Assembly: GCA_046590705.1 (NCBI GenBank)
Contig: JBKJUK010000264.1
Span: 1 to 13,050, forward strand
From: JBKJUK01 sp046590705
GTDB lineage: Bacteria > Acidobacteriota > Thermoanaerobaculia > Gp7-AA8
Direction of reading: 5' to 3'
Length of the DNA: 13,050 bases
The notes under the pieces are model-generated. The model was not told where the DNA came from. It searched no databases and worked only from the letters and a program-made list of their open reading frames with translations. Positions 1 through 7,654 of the stretch are shown piece after piece. Position 1 is the stretch's first letter. Each line of letters begins with the position of its first letter. The position numbers were made by a program, and so were the translations under genes.

Positions 1-287
1 ATGAGTACACCGAGATTCTTCGCATCGCCCCCGAGTGCACGATGATCTGCAGTGAGACGCAAGTCGCCGGACTCGCCTTCGCCCCCCGACCAGTTCAGAA
101 CGCAGGTGAAGCTGCCGGATGAGGGCACGCCGCGACGCGATGGAAGACTGAAACGCAGCTCCCGCTCCGCCGTTTCGGTCAGCACGCCACCATACATCTC
201 GACGAGTTCTTCGGCGTGATTGCCAATTCCAGCGAGAGGAACCTCGCCCTCGACCAGCGTGAAAGTCTTTTCGTCTTCAGCTGCCAA
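1..287 (-). CDS. Unidentified protein, N-terminal 95 residues, cut by the window edge
   Basis: I do not recognise this gene. The minus-strand frame from a TTG at 287 stays open to the left edge, giving 95 codons that begin LAAEDEKTFTLVEGEVPLAG (first codon read as Met in vivo). The TTG lies 11 nt inside the end of the upstream M61 peptidase gene and is preceded by GGGAG at 6-nt spacing, which suggests translational coupling. An in-frame ATG inside the phrase LVEMYGG is a later alternative start. The visible part is soluble and acidic, with no signal peptide or membrane segment and a single Cys. A beta-rich stretch around the phrase FTCVLNWSGG could be part of an immunoglobulin- or lipocalin-like fold, but this is a guess. 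The open frame, the Shine-Dalgarno sequence and the overlap with the peptidase make a real gene likely; the function is unknown. Confidence 0.55.
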   Translation of the reverse strand, partial: MAAEDEKTFTLVEGEVPLAGIGNHAEELVEMYGGVLTETAERELRFSLPSRRGVPSSGSFTCVLNWSGGEGESGDLRLTADHRALGGDAKNLGVL

Positions 288-2010
288 CGGATTCTCCCAG
301 CCACTGATTGAGCAACTGATCCTGCGTTTCACTTCTCGTCGCAGCGATCGAAAGTCGAAGTCTGCTGCTCACTATTCGGTCGATCGGTACGTTCACGCGC
401 ACCAGCCTGCCATCTCTCGCGATCGTCAGCTCGGCGCTCCCGGCACTGGCCGGCAGCGCACTCAACATCTTTCCCATCGCCGCCTCGCTCAAAACGCGGC
501 GATCGCCCAGCGCCACAATCTCGTCCAGCACCTTCAGCTCTGATCCCGCCTCCGTTGAGGAGACAAGCAATCTGGCCCCAGGCTGCAAAGTCACGCCGCG
601 AAGCTTACCTCCCGCGCTCTCGACTGTCTGAACCTCGACGCCGGCTACCGCGAATTGATCGGCGTACGGCAGAGGATCGACGCCGTCGACGAATCGGTCG
701 AAGAAAGAGGAGAGATCCTTGCCCGTAACGCTGGTGACGGCCTTCCGTATCGCATCCTCGTCGAGTCCGCGGGACTTTCTCGCGTAGCGCGTCCACAGTT
801 GCCGCATGAGATCGTCGAGCGATCGTCTTCCACCTGTGACTTTCCGCATTTCGAGATCGAGCAGTGCCGCAACGATCTCGCCCTTGTTGTAAAAGGAAAT
901 CCAGGCGCGCGCTTTGTCATGCATCTGCGCCGGCTCCTGAAGCCAGGCATCAAAGCTCGCCTGCGCCACGGACAGGAATCGCTTTCCCGCACTGGCCTCG
1001 AGCGTATTGATCTCCGTCGAGAGATGGTCGAGATATCGCTCACGCGACCACAGACCCGAAAGAAGAAGCATCTTCTCCCCATAGTAGGAAGTTACTCCCT
1101 CCATCACCCAGAGAAGGCGAGTATAGGACTCCTTCGAGTAGTCATACGGCGCGAAGACAGCAGGCATGATCCGCTTCACATTCCAGAGGTGAAAGAACTC
1201 ATGCGAAGTAATCGCCAGAAAGTGATCGAAGGCCTCGCTTCCTTCGCGCGCCCCCAACATCTCGTCCCGTTTCAGCGCAATCGAACAGGAATCCTCATGC
1301 TCCACACCATGCCAGAGGTCGGCGAAGTGGTAGAGGAAACGATACTGCTTCGCGGGGATCCCGTCGAAGAGTTTCGCGTGTGCTCGGACGATCCGTTTCA
1401 CCGGCTCAGTGAACTGCGCCGTGTCGATCCCTTCCCCGCCCTGGAACACCAGACGTACCTGACACCCCGCTTCAGTGAATGTTTCGACCCGGAGTGAAGG
1501 TGAAATGATGGTCGGTGAGTCGATGAGATAATCATAATCGCGCGCGTACCAGCTGTTCTTTCCGTGACCCTCGAGCTGCGTTTCCACAGACCATCCATCC
1601 GGTACCTGCAACTCGAGTAAGGCTGGATCCTCCCTCTGATCCGCAATCATCATGAAGAGATTCGATCCGTTGAAGTAGGCCTCCTCAGGCGACAGAAAGC
1701 TGGAACCGGCGTTGAGCACTCCCGCGAAGAACTGATACTTCACGCTCAGTTTCTCGCCGGGTCGAGTCTTCACCAGCCAGGTCGACTTGTCGATCTTCTC
1801 CATCGGCAGCACGCGCCCGGCAGCGTTTCTGGCTTCCCATGAACGAACATTCGCCGCATAGTTCTGAATCAGATAGCGGCCGGGACGCCAGGACGGTAGC
1901 CGAAGCTCAGCTTCGCGGACATTGCTTCGGAAGGAAATCTCAATATCGAACAACTGTTCGTGCGGATCTTTCCATCCCAGCGTGTATCGAATCTTCGGTG
2001 GTGCGGCCAA
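277..2010 (-). CDS. M61 family metallopeptidase with C-terminal PDZ domain
   Basis: This is a zinc peptidase of the M61 (glycyl aminopeptidase-like) family, 577 residues, a normal length. An N-terminal beta-rich M61 domain (about 5-175) is followed by the gluzincin catalytic domain. The zinc motif HEFFHLWNVKR is at 270-280 (H270, E271, H274), with the third ligand probably E304 in WVMEGVTSYY. The family signatures HGVEHEDS (234-241) and FYNKGEIVAALLDLEMR (373-389) are present. A PDZ domain spans about 455-545. As I recall the family, KR is usually followed by an Arg (KRIRP or KRLRP); here it is KRIMP. No signal peptide is visible, so a cytoplasmic location is likely, although some relatives are exported. 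Start: TTG at 2010. Upstream in frame there is a TAG with no ATG or GTG between, and GGAGG lies 4 nt before the TTG. It has its own promoter candidate and is coupled downstream to an unidentified gene. Substrate unknown. Confidence 0.93.
   Translation of the reverse strand: MAAPPKIRYTLGWKDPHEQLFDIEISFRSNVREAELRLPSWRPGRYLIQNYAANVRSWEARNAAGRVLPMEKIDKSTWLVKTRPGEKLSVKYQFFAGVLNAGSSFLSPEEAYFNGSNLFMMIADQREDPALLELQVPDGWSVETQLEGHGKNSWYARDYDYLIDSPTIISPSLRVETFTEAGCQVRLVFQGGEGIDTAQFTEPVKRIVRAHAKLFDGIPAKQYRFLYHFADLWHGVEHEDSCSIALKRDEMLGAREGSEAFDHFLAITSHEFFHLWNVKRIMPAVFAPYDYSKESYTRLLWVMEGVTSYYGEKMLLLSGLWSRERYLDHLSTEINTLEASAGKRFLSVAQASFDAWLQEPAQMHDKARAWISFYNKGEIVAALLDLEMRKVTGGRRSLDDLMRQLWTRYARKSRGLDEDAIRKAVTSVTGKDLSSFFDRFVDGVDPLPYADQFAVAGVEVQTVESAGGKLRGVTLQPGARLLVSSTEAGSELKVLDEIVALGDRRVLSEAAMGKMLSALPASAGSAELTIARDGRLVRVNVPIDRIVSSRLRLSIAATRSETQDQLLNQWLGESVGS
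294..298 (-). promoter_or_regulatory. Shine-Dalgarno site for the TTG-started partial gene
   Basis: The minus strand reads GGGAG, then 6 nt, then TTG at 287-285. The site lies inside the last codons of the M61 peptidase gene. It is the main reason to prefer the TTG over the later in-frame ATG as start of the leftmost gene. Confidence 0.45.
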
Positions 2011-2014
2011 AGAG

Positions 2015-2019
2015 CCTCC
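2015..2019 (-). promoter_or_regulatory. Shine-Dalgarno site deciding the TTG start of the M61 gene
   Basis: The minus strand reads GGAGG, 4 nt (CTCT), then TTG. Spacing is short but the match to the anti-Shine-Dalgarno is perfect, and an in-frame TAG upstream leaves no alternative ATG or GTG. Confidence 0.55.
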
Positions 2020-2040
2020 AGTGAATGCTGCAGCGTATAG

Positions 2041-2069
2041 ATTCTATGCGGACCGGCGATGCATCGTAA
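2041..2069 (-). promoter_or_regulatory. Candidate sigma-70-type promoter of the M61 peptidase gene
   Basis: On the minus strand TTACGA (2069-2064), a 17-nt spacer and TAGAAT (2046-2041). The -10 matches the consensus at 5 of 6 and the -35 at 3 of 6. Predicted transcription starts near 2034, giving a leader of about 24 nt that contains the GGAGG. The -10 lies inside an 11-bp palindrome (ATAGA-T-TCTAT, 2037-2047), and the spacer and -35 overlap a 10-bp palindrome, CGATGCATCG (2057-2066). Either could be an operator or chance. Confidence 0.4.
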
Positions 2070-2085
2070 CTGCGAGGCCACGCCG

Positions 2086-2104
2086 CAGCTCTGCCACAGA
2101 GCTG
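2086..2104 (-). terminator. Terminator-like hairpin after the 1760-residue regulator gene
   Basis: A perfect inverted repeat has arms CAGCTCTG and CAGAGCTG (8 bp) and a 3-nt loop. It begins 9 nt after the TGA stop (2115-2113) of the regulator on the minus strand. There is no T-run after it, so it is either a U-tract-less terminator or an RNA-stabilising 3' hairpin. A promoter candidate for the next gene lies just downstream, which fits a transcription-unit boundary here. Confidence 0.45.
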
Positions 2105-2112
2105 GACAGCGG

Positions 2113-5100
2113 TCACTTCTCCGAAACGTTCAGGTTGTACTTGATCAGCTTCGCTCGGAGAGTGTTTCTTGCCAGCCCCAGTCTCCGAGCCGTCTCACGA
2201 ATCTTTCCTCCGGTCTCGTCGAGAGCCTGCTCGATGAGCTGCCGCTCGGTACGAGACATGACGCCATCGAAGACCTCGGCGGTGATACGAAGACGAGTGA
2301 CGAGAGGATTGAGCAAATCACGAGGCAACATCTCGAGGGAAGCTTCAGGTACGACACTTCCGGGCTCCGCGGTCAGATAGTAAAAGTCAGGACGAGACAA
2401 GACGTCTCCGTTGGCCATCACGATGGCGCGGTGCAGCGTCGCTTCGAGTTCCCGTATGTTTCCGGGCCAGTCGTAGGCTGCGAAGAGATCGAGAATGCCA
2501 TGCTCGAGGCGCTTCGGATCGACTCCGAGATCCTTGCAGATTTTTCTGATGAAGTACTCGGAAAGCAGAGGGATGTCGTCCTTCCGATCCCGAAGCGGAG
2601 GAAGCATGATCGGAACGATGTTCAATCGGTAATAGAGGTCTTCTCTGAAACTGCCGTCCTGAATGGCTCGTTCGAGATCGAGGTTGGTGGCCGTGATGAT
2701 CTTGACGTCGGTCTTGATCGTCTGCGTACCGCCGACTCGTTCGAATTCCTTGTCCTCGACCACCCGGAGGAGCTTGGCCTGAATCGAGAGCGAGACCTTC
2801 CCGATTTCATCGAGGAAAATGGTGCCTCCGTTGGCTAGCTCGAACCTGCCGAGCTTGCGTCGGTCGGCGCCGGTGAACGCTCCCTTTTCGTAACCAAAGA
2901 GTTCTGATTCCGCGAGCGTCTCAGGAAGAGCGGCACAGTTGAACTTAATGAAAGGACCCTGCCGCCTCGCACCGATGTTGTGAATGATGCGCGCCACCAG
3001 ACCCTTGCCCGTCCCTGACTCTCCGCGCAGTAAAACCGTCGAAGTCGAGGCCGCCGCTTTCTTCACCGTGAATTGAGTCCGGGCGACCGCTTCGCTGTGA
3101 CCGACGATCGAGTCGAGGTGCTTCTCGACCAGCACTTCCTTCCGCAGCGTATCGTTCTCCAGAGAAAGACGTTCGCGGGCCTGCTCGAGTTCCTCGTACA
3201 GCCGGGCGTTCTCGATGGCGATCGCTGCCTGATCCGAGAAAGCCTCGAGAAAACTCAGATCGCGCTGCGAGAAAAGATGCCGGGTCTCCCTGTGATCAAT
3301 GTAGATTGCGCCCGCGATGCGATCACGAATCACCAGAGGTACACAGAGCGTGGAGACAATGTTGTCGGCGATCACACTCTCCGAGGTTCCGAACCGCTCG
3401 TCCGCACGGGCGTCGGCTGACATGATCGGCCGGCCGGACTTGACGACCTCACGAATGATGGACTGAGGAGTGCGACTGGAACCGGTCTCCGCACCTTCGT
3501 TGATGTTGCGTACGACACGAGTCCGGAGTGCGCTGGTGATCGGATCGAGGAGAATCAACATCCCGCGCTCGGCACGAAGTCGCTTGATGGCAAGATCGAT
3601 CACGCGATCGAGCACGTCCTCCAGGTGCAGCGTGGAGTTGATGATTTTGACGACTTCGTACAAGCCGACTACGTTCGACTCGGGATTTTTTCCGACCGGT
3701 TTGATCTTGAAAAGCGCGCCGCGGGCACGCTCCAGATCCGGGCCGGCTTCGAGACGTTCGAAAATCTTGATGGCCTTACGAATGGCCTGACTGGCCTCAT
3801 CGGGGTCATCGCGCATGAGTCCGAGATCGAAGAGCAGCCGACCCTGTTCGTAGGGTGTCTGGAGTTCTTCGAAGACTGCCAGAGCATTCTCGAAAAGCTT
3901 CTCGGCAGCTCCCCGATCGCTGCGGAGGAACTCGACGTTGCCCCTCACCCAGGAACATCTGGCCAGGGTGAAACGATCACCAAGACTGCCTGCAATTGCT
4001 TCGGCCTGCGCCAAATGTTCGAGAGCCGGCTCGATACGCTGACGACGGAACTGAATTTCTGCCGCGAGCAGTCGCGCCCGCGACTCGCCGTGGACCGTAC
4101 CTTTCGCCAGAAAGATATCCATGGCCTGTCGAAGATAGTCGTCAGCTACGTCGAGATTTTCCCGCTCTTTTTCGATGTGGGCCAGCACGAAGCAGGCCTC
4201 TGCAAACGCGTCCTCGTCTCGTGACCGCTGCGCAGCATCGAACGCCTTCTGCCCGTACTGGAGGGCCAGCGCCATGTCACCGACTTTCGCGGTGAGCCGA
4301 GCCAGTGGAACGTAAACAGAAGCGCGCGTGCTGCGCTGCTCATCGAAACCTTCGAGAGCGAGGCAGCGTTCGTAGCGTTGCCCGGCCTCTTGCCAGCGTC
4401 CGATCATCTCGAGTGCTTCACCAAGATTCTCGAGTGCGGTAGCCTGGTTCTCCGGCGATCCGAGTTTGTCGTCGATCCGCGCACTCTTTTCGAAGAGGTC
4501 GGCCGCGAGATGAAAGTTACCGCGACTGTACTCGATGAGCGCGACGTTGTTGTAGGCTCCGACCAGATCCCACAGGTCGCCCTCGCTTTCCGCATGTTCG
4601 AGATTGCGCCTGAAGTACTGGAGCGCCTCGTCCCACTTGCCCATCTTCCACATCACGTTGCCGAGGTTGGTGGTGGTGACCTTGCGCAGGTGACTCGAGA
4701 CCAGGATTTCGGCAATTGAACAGGCCTGCTCGAAAAGAACACGCGAAGCCGCCCAGTCACCTCGACCGTATGCAATCACGCCCTGAGTATTTTTGACGTA
4801 GCCATGAATGGGTGAGATCGGCTCGTTCTCAATGAGAGCAGCCGCCTCCAGAGCCGAAGCCTCCGCTTCAGGCAGATCGCCCTTCTCTTTGGCGGTCCAG
4901 GCGATGCGGTTGAGCATCTCTGCGACATCCAGTGTCGAACCTGCGCGTTTAAAGATCTGGTGAGCCCGGTGAAAGTAAGAGAGGGCGGCATCGAACTCGC
5001 CGCGTTGAGTCAGAACTTTTCCAATCTTCTTGAGGATGATTGCGATTTCGGCTGACGAAGATTCGTCGTCAGTGCGCGACTGCAGACTCTTGAGCAGGAA

Positions 5101-7395
5101 CTGATAGATCTGCATCGCTCCGCGAAAGTTCGCGGCACGGTAGAAGGAGTCGCCGAGCTTCTCGCGGATTTCGGAGCGTCGAGCTTCGGAACCTGACAGG
5201 TCCATGAGCTCGAGAGCGCTGCGATAGAATTCCGCCGCCTGCTCGTGAGCGAGTGCGGAGGAAGCATGCTCCCCTGCTCTGATCGAGTGCTCGATCCCTT
5301 TGGCGTAGTCGTTCGCTCGGGAATAGTGATAGGCCACCTGCCCGAGGAGTTCGTAAGCGCCGTCTTCGAACCGCTCTTCGAGCACCGCAGCCACACGCGC
5401 ATGCAGCGATGCCCTGTCTCTTTCGGGAACGGACGCATAAACCGTCTCGCGATAGCTCACCTGCGGAAATGCGAAGCTTCTACCATCGCCACTCTGATCG
5501 AGAATGTTGGCCGCGACCAGTTCGCGAAGCGCCGCGTAGGTGTCCTCCGGCGCGAGAGAGCTGATTTTCGCGATGGTGTTCAGATCGAAACTTTCGCCGA
5601 GCACTGCGCCGACCTGGAGCACGGTTCGTTCGCGTTCGGCGAGATGGTCGAGCGAGTCCACCGAGAGCGACGCCGCTCCTCCCGGAATTCGGAGCGCATG
5701 AATCTGCTCCATGTCCGCACTCCAGCCATCGACGGTGGAAAAGACCATCCGGCTCTGCACCAGATGCTCGATGATGCGACGGATGTTGAGAGGAGATCCT
5801 CCCGATTCCCAGAGGATCCAGCGCACGAATTCGTGGGGGAGGTTGCGCTGACCCAGCAGAGACTCGACGTATTCCTGGACACTCTCGTCACTGAGCGGAT
5901 TGATATGCAGGAGCGGAACTGACGTCTCTTTCGCTCTCTGCTGCCAATCGTGTCCAGGGCCCTTGGCGAACTCGTTCGATTCGTCCGTTGTCAGCGTACC
6001 GATGAGCAGCAGATTCGTGCGTCGCGCATCTCCAATGAGAAACGAGAACAGTTCAGCTGTGCTCTTATCCGCCCACTGCAGATCTTCGATCACCAGAATG
6101 AGAGGTGAGCCGCTCTCGCCCATGGCGTTGAGCAAACCGTAGAAATCCTGGATGGACTGCAGAATTCTGGTGAAAAGCCTGACCTTCTGACTCTTTCCGG
6201 ACCTGCCGTCGACTCCACCGGATGCAACCGTGCGGACGATCCGACGAATCTCGGCAGCCGGATCGGCATCCGGATTCACGGACCGCAACATCTGCTGAAA
6301 GATTTCGAAGAAAGGCGCGTAAATCGTTTTGCGATTTACCGGGCAGCGTCCGCAGAAGATTCGGGCTCCGTCGATCTGCGCGCGCAGTGTCGCTTCGCGG
6401 ACGACCCGGCTCTTCCCCATACCCTCCGGAGCGGCCACGATGAGTCCGCCACCCCGCCCCTCTCTGGCCTCGGAAATGTGCTGAGCGATTTCGTCGATCT
6501 CGCGCGACCTTCCGATCAGCGGCGCGGCGAGCAGCTCTCCACTTCCTACAAGCAATTCCGATGTTGAAAGCCTGACCCCGGCGTTCTGCGCCAGGTCGTG
6601 AAGAAGAAGAGCAGCAGATGGATAACGGTCCCGAGGATCCTTCTCCAACAGACGAAGGATGATCGTTTCAAGCTCTAGTGGAACGTTAGGGTTGATCGCC
6701 GATGGCCGCTTGACTTCATCGTCCAGATGGAACCTGATCACGTCCATGGCAGGCTTGCCGTAAGTGGGTAGTGCGCCGGTCACCGTCTCGTAGATGGTCA
6801 TTCCGAGGGCGTAGAGATCAGCTCTCAGATCCACGCGATCCTGCCTCAGGACCTCAGGGGCCATGTACTGCAGCGTTCCCCTGATTTTCCTGTCGAAAAG
6901 CTGCTGACCCTCAGCGGCCAGACCGAAGTCCATGATCTTCACGCGACCGTCGTCACTGATCATGATGTTCGACGGTTTCAGATCGAGATGAACGATTCCG
7001 AGATGATGAATGTGGTGCAGTCCGGCTACGATCTGGATGAGCACGTGGTAGAGCGCCTGCCAGTTATTTCCGTTGAAGTACTCTGTGATGCGCCTGCCAG
7101 CAAAAAACTCCATGGTGAAGTACGGGTAACCTTCGTCGAGAAGTCCGAACTCATGCACATCGATCACCGCCGCGTGATCCAGCTGGCCCAGGGTCTTGAA
7201 CTCGGTTTCGAAACGAAGCAACTCGTCCTGCTCGGACATCTCAAAGCGGAGAATCTTCATGGCCTTCTCGCGTTGGTCCGTGACATCGAACACGCGATAG
7301 ACCGTGGTGGTGCTGCTGTCTTTCAGCGTCTGCAGAAGCTGGTAGCGGACAGGAAGCGCCAGCCCTGCCGGAGCTGCGTTACCGATTTGTGTCAT
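2113..7395 (-). CDS. Giant one-chain regulator: Ser/Thr kinase, AAA_16-like ATPase, TPR array, GAF, sigma-54 AAA+ activator, Fis HTH
   Basis: A 1760-residue cytoplasmic signalling protein predicted to activate sigma-54 RNA polymerase. Domains in order: protein kinase (18-268) with K47, HLDLKPSN (136-143), DFG (156-158) and APE (179-181); AAA_16/STAND-like ATPase (about 292-560) with Walker A GMGKS (325-329) and Walker B LVIEDLQWAD (434-443); about a dozen TPR-like helical pairs (about 685-1225); GAF (about 1255-1398); coiled coil (about 1396-1427); sigma-54 AAA+ domain (1428-1665) with Walker A GESGTGKG (1458-1465), GAFTGA (1505-1510), Walker B GGTIFLDE (1523-1530) and arginine-finger region FREDLYYR; Fis/HTH_8 helix-turn-helix (about 1714-1755). 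The intact GAFTGA predicts real sigma-54 contact. Oddity: the kinase glycine loop reads LKDSSTTTVYR, without glycine, and HRD is HLD, so catalysis may be weak or altered. The kinase-ATPase-TPR half resembles PknK-type proteins. The ATG at 7395 has only AAAGG, 11 nt upstream, and overlaps a 4-codon minicistron. It is divergent from another kinase gene. Targets unknown. Confidence 0.95.
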   Translation of the reverse strand: MTQIGNAAPAGLALPVRYQLLQTLKDSSTTTVYRVFDVTDQREKAMKILRFEMSEQDELLRFETEFKTLGQLDHAAVIDVHEFGLLDEGYPYFTMEFFAGRRITEYFNGNNWQALYHVLIQIVAGLHHIHHLGIVHLDLKPSNIMISDDGRVKIMDFGLAAEGQQLFDRKIRGTLQYMAPEVLRQDRVDLRADLYALGMTIYETVTGALPTYGKPAMDVIRFHLDDEVKRPSAINPNVPLELETIILRLLEKDPRDRYPSAALLLHDLAQNAGVRLSTSELLVGSGELLAAPLIGRSREIDEIAQHISEAREGRGGGLIVAAPEGMGKSRVVREATLRAQIDGARIFCGRCPVNRKTIYAPFFEIFQQMLRSVNPDADPAAEIRRIVRTVASGGVDGRSGKSQKVRLFTRILQSIQDFYGLLNAMGESGSPLILVIEDLQWADKSTAELFSFLIGDARRTNLLLIGTLTTDESNEFAKGPGHDWQQRAKETSVPLLHINPLSDESVQEYVESLLGQRNLPHEFVRWILWESGGSPLNIRRIIEHLVQSRMVFSTVDGWSADMEQIHALRIPGGAASLSVDSLDHLAERERTVLQVGAVLGESFDLNTIAKISSLAPEDTYAALRELVAANILDQSGDGRSFAFPQVSYRETVYASVPERDRASLHARVAAVLEERFEDGAYELLGQVAYHYSRANDYAKGIEHSIRAGEHASSALAHEQAAEFYRSALELMDLSGSEARRSEIREKLGDSFYRAANFRGAMQIYQFLLKSLQSRTDDESSSAEIAIILKKIGKVLTQRGEFDAALSYFHRAHQIFKRAGSTLDVAEMLNRIAWTAKEKGDLPEAEASALEAAALIENEPISPIHGYVKNTQGVIAYGRGDWAASRVLFEQACSIAEILVSSHLRKVTTTNLGNVMWKMGKWDEALQYFRRNLEHAESEGDLWDLVGAYNNVALIEYSRGNFHLAADLFEKSARIDDKLGSPENQATALENLGEALEMIGRWQEAGQRYERCLALEGFDEQRSTRASVYVPLARLTAKVGDMALALQYGQKAFDAAQRSRDEDAFAEACFVLAHIEKERENLDVADDYLRQAMDIFLAKGTVHGESRARLLAAEIQFRRQRIEPALEHLAQAEAIAGSLGDRFTLARCSWVRGNVEFLRSDRGAAEKLFENALAVFEELQTPYEQGRLLFDLGLMRDDPDEASQAIRKAIKIFERLEAGPDLERARGALFKIKPVGKNPESNVVGLYEVVKIINSTLHLEDVLDRVIDLAIKRLRAERGMLILLDPITSALRTRVVRNINEGAETGSSRTPQSIIREVVKSGRPIMSADARADERFGTSESVIADNIVSTLCVPLVIRDRIAGAIYIDHRETRHLFSQRDLSFLEAFSDQAAIAIENARLYEELEQARERLSLENDTLRKEVLVEKHLDSIVGHSEAVARTQFTVKKAAASTSTVLLRGESGTGKGLVARIIHNIGARRQGPFIKFNCAALPETLAESELFGYEKGAFTGADRRKLGRFELANGGTIFLDEIGKVSLSIQAKLLRVVEDKEFERVGGTQTIKTDVKIITATNLDLERAIQDGSFREDLYYRLNIVPIMLPPLRDRKDDIPLLSEYFIRKICKDLGVDPKRLEHGILDLFAAYDWPGNIRELEATLHRAIVMANGDVLSRPDFYYLTAEPGSVVPEASLEMLPRDLLNPLVTRLRITAEVFDGVMSRTERQLIEQALDETGGKIRETARRLGLARNTLRAKLIKYNLNVSEK

Positions 7396-7406
7396 CTTTC
7401 GGACAT
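7392..7406 (-). other. Four-codon minicistron overlapping the start of the giant regulator gene
   Basis: The minus strand reads ATG TCC GAA AGA TGA. Its TGA overlaps the regulator start codon in an ATGA junction (regulator ATG at 7395-7393, minicistron TGA at 7394-7392). This could couple initiation or simply be chance. AAAGG sits 1 nt before the minicistron ATG, too close for it, and 11 nt before the regulator ATG, so the same site more likely serves the regulator. Confidence 0.2.
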
Positions 7407-7458
7407 GCCTTTCAGTGCGTCAGGGTAAGAACATAACCCAGCTTAGTAATTCTGCTCT

Positions 7459-7483
7459 GCTTGCGGACAGAAGCGACGCAAGC
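7459..7483. repeat. Inverted repeat GCTTGCG/CGCAAGC in the divergent intergenic region
   Basis: Perfect 7-bp arms (7459-7465 and 7477-7483) with an 11-nt spacer. The core GCTTGC occurs again at 7531-7536, so there are three copies of this hexamer or its complement within about 80 bp. If the minus promoter at 7566-7594 is real, the repeat lies in the 5' leader of the giant regulator as an RNA hairpin; otherwise it may be an operator. The rest of the 259-bp region (7396-7654) holds no convincing gene. Confidence 0.35.
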
Positions 7484-7565
7484 TTGATCCAGCTCGGGAC
7501 GGAAGGTCATCAGGATACACGCCCGCCGAGGCTTGCTGCAGAAATTGACCCATGGAAGTGATTGA

Positions 7566-7594
7566 ATTATTCGCAGAAAACCGGAAGGAATCAA
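7566..7594 (-). promoter_or_regulatory. Candidate sigma-70-type promoter of the giant regulator gene
   Basis: On the minus strand TTGATT (7594-7589), a 17-nt spacer and AATAAT (7571-7566): 4 of 6 and 5 of 6 consensus matches with ideal spacing, in the only AT-rich part of the region. The start would be near 7559, giving a leader of about 164 nt. A weaker plus-strand pair (TTGACC at 7545-7550 and TATTCG at 7568-7573, 17-nt spacing) overlaps it face to face and could serve the kinase gene. Confidence 0.4.
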
Positions 7595-7654
7595 TTACAC
7601 CTTTGGTTACGAAGCCCGAAGAATCAGTCGTTTAGCGTGTACAGTCCTCCGTAG

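Noticed and set aside
655..1497. Plus-strand open frame of 280 codons inside the M61 peptidase gene
   Set aside because: It is antisense to a clearly conserved metallopeptidase, shows no recognisable motif, and such frames are common opposite GC-rich genes.
2059..2838. Plus-strand open frame of 259 codons opposite the sigma-54 AAA+ and HTH region
   Set aside because: The opposite strand carries unmistakable motifs (GAFTGA, Walker boxes, HTH). The antisense product has no family features.
5245..5922. Plus-strand open frame of 225 codons opposite the ATPase/TPR junction
   Set aside because: Shadow of the giant regulator; no ribosome site or motif of its own.
7412..7594. Minus-strand 60-codon frame, possible leader peptide of the giant regulator
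   Set aside because: Its TTG start lies in the -35 of the candidate promoter, no Shine-Dalgarno precedes it or its internal ATG, and the product shows no motif.
7396..7654. Search for a sigma-54 promoter (GG-N10-GC core of TGGCAC-N5-TTGC) near the sigma-54 activator gene
   Set aside because: Read by eye on both strands; no convincing match found, so self-activation through sigma-54 is not supported here.
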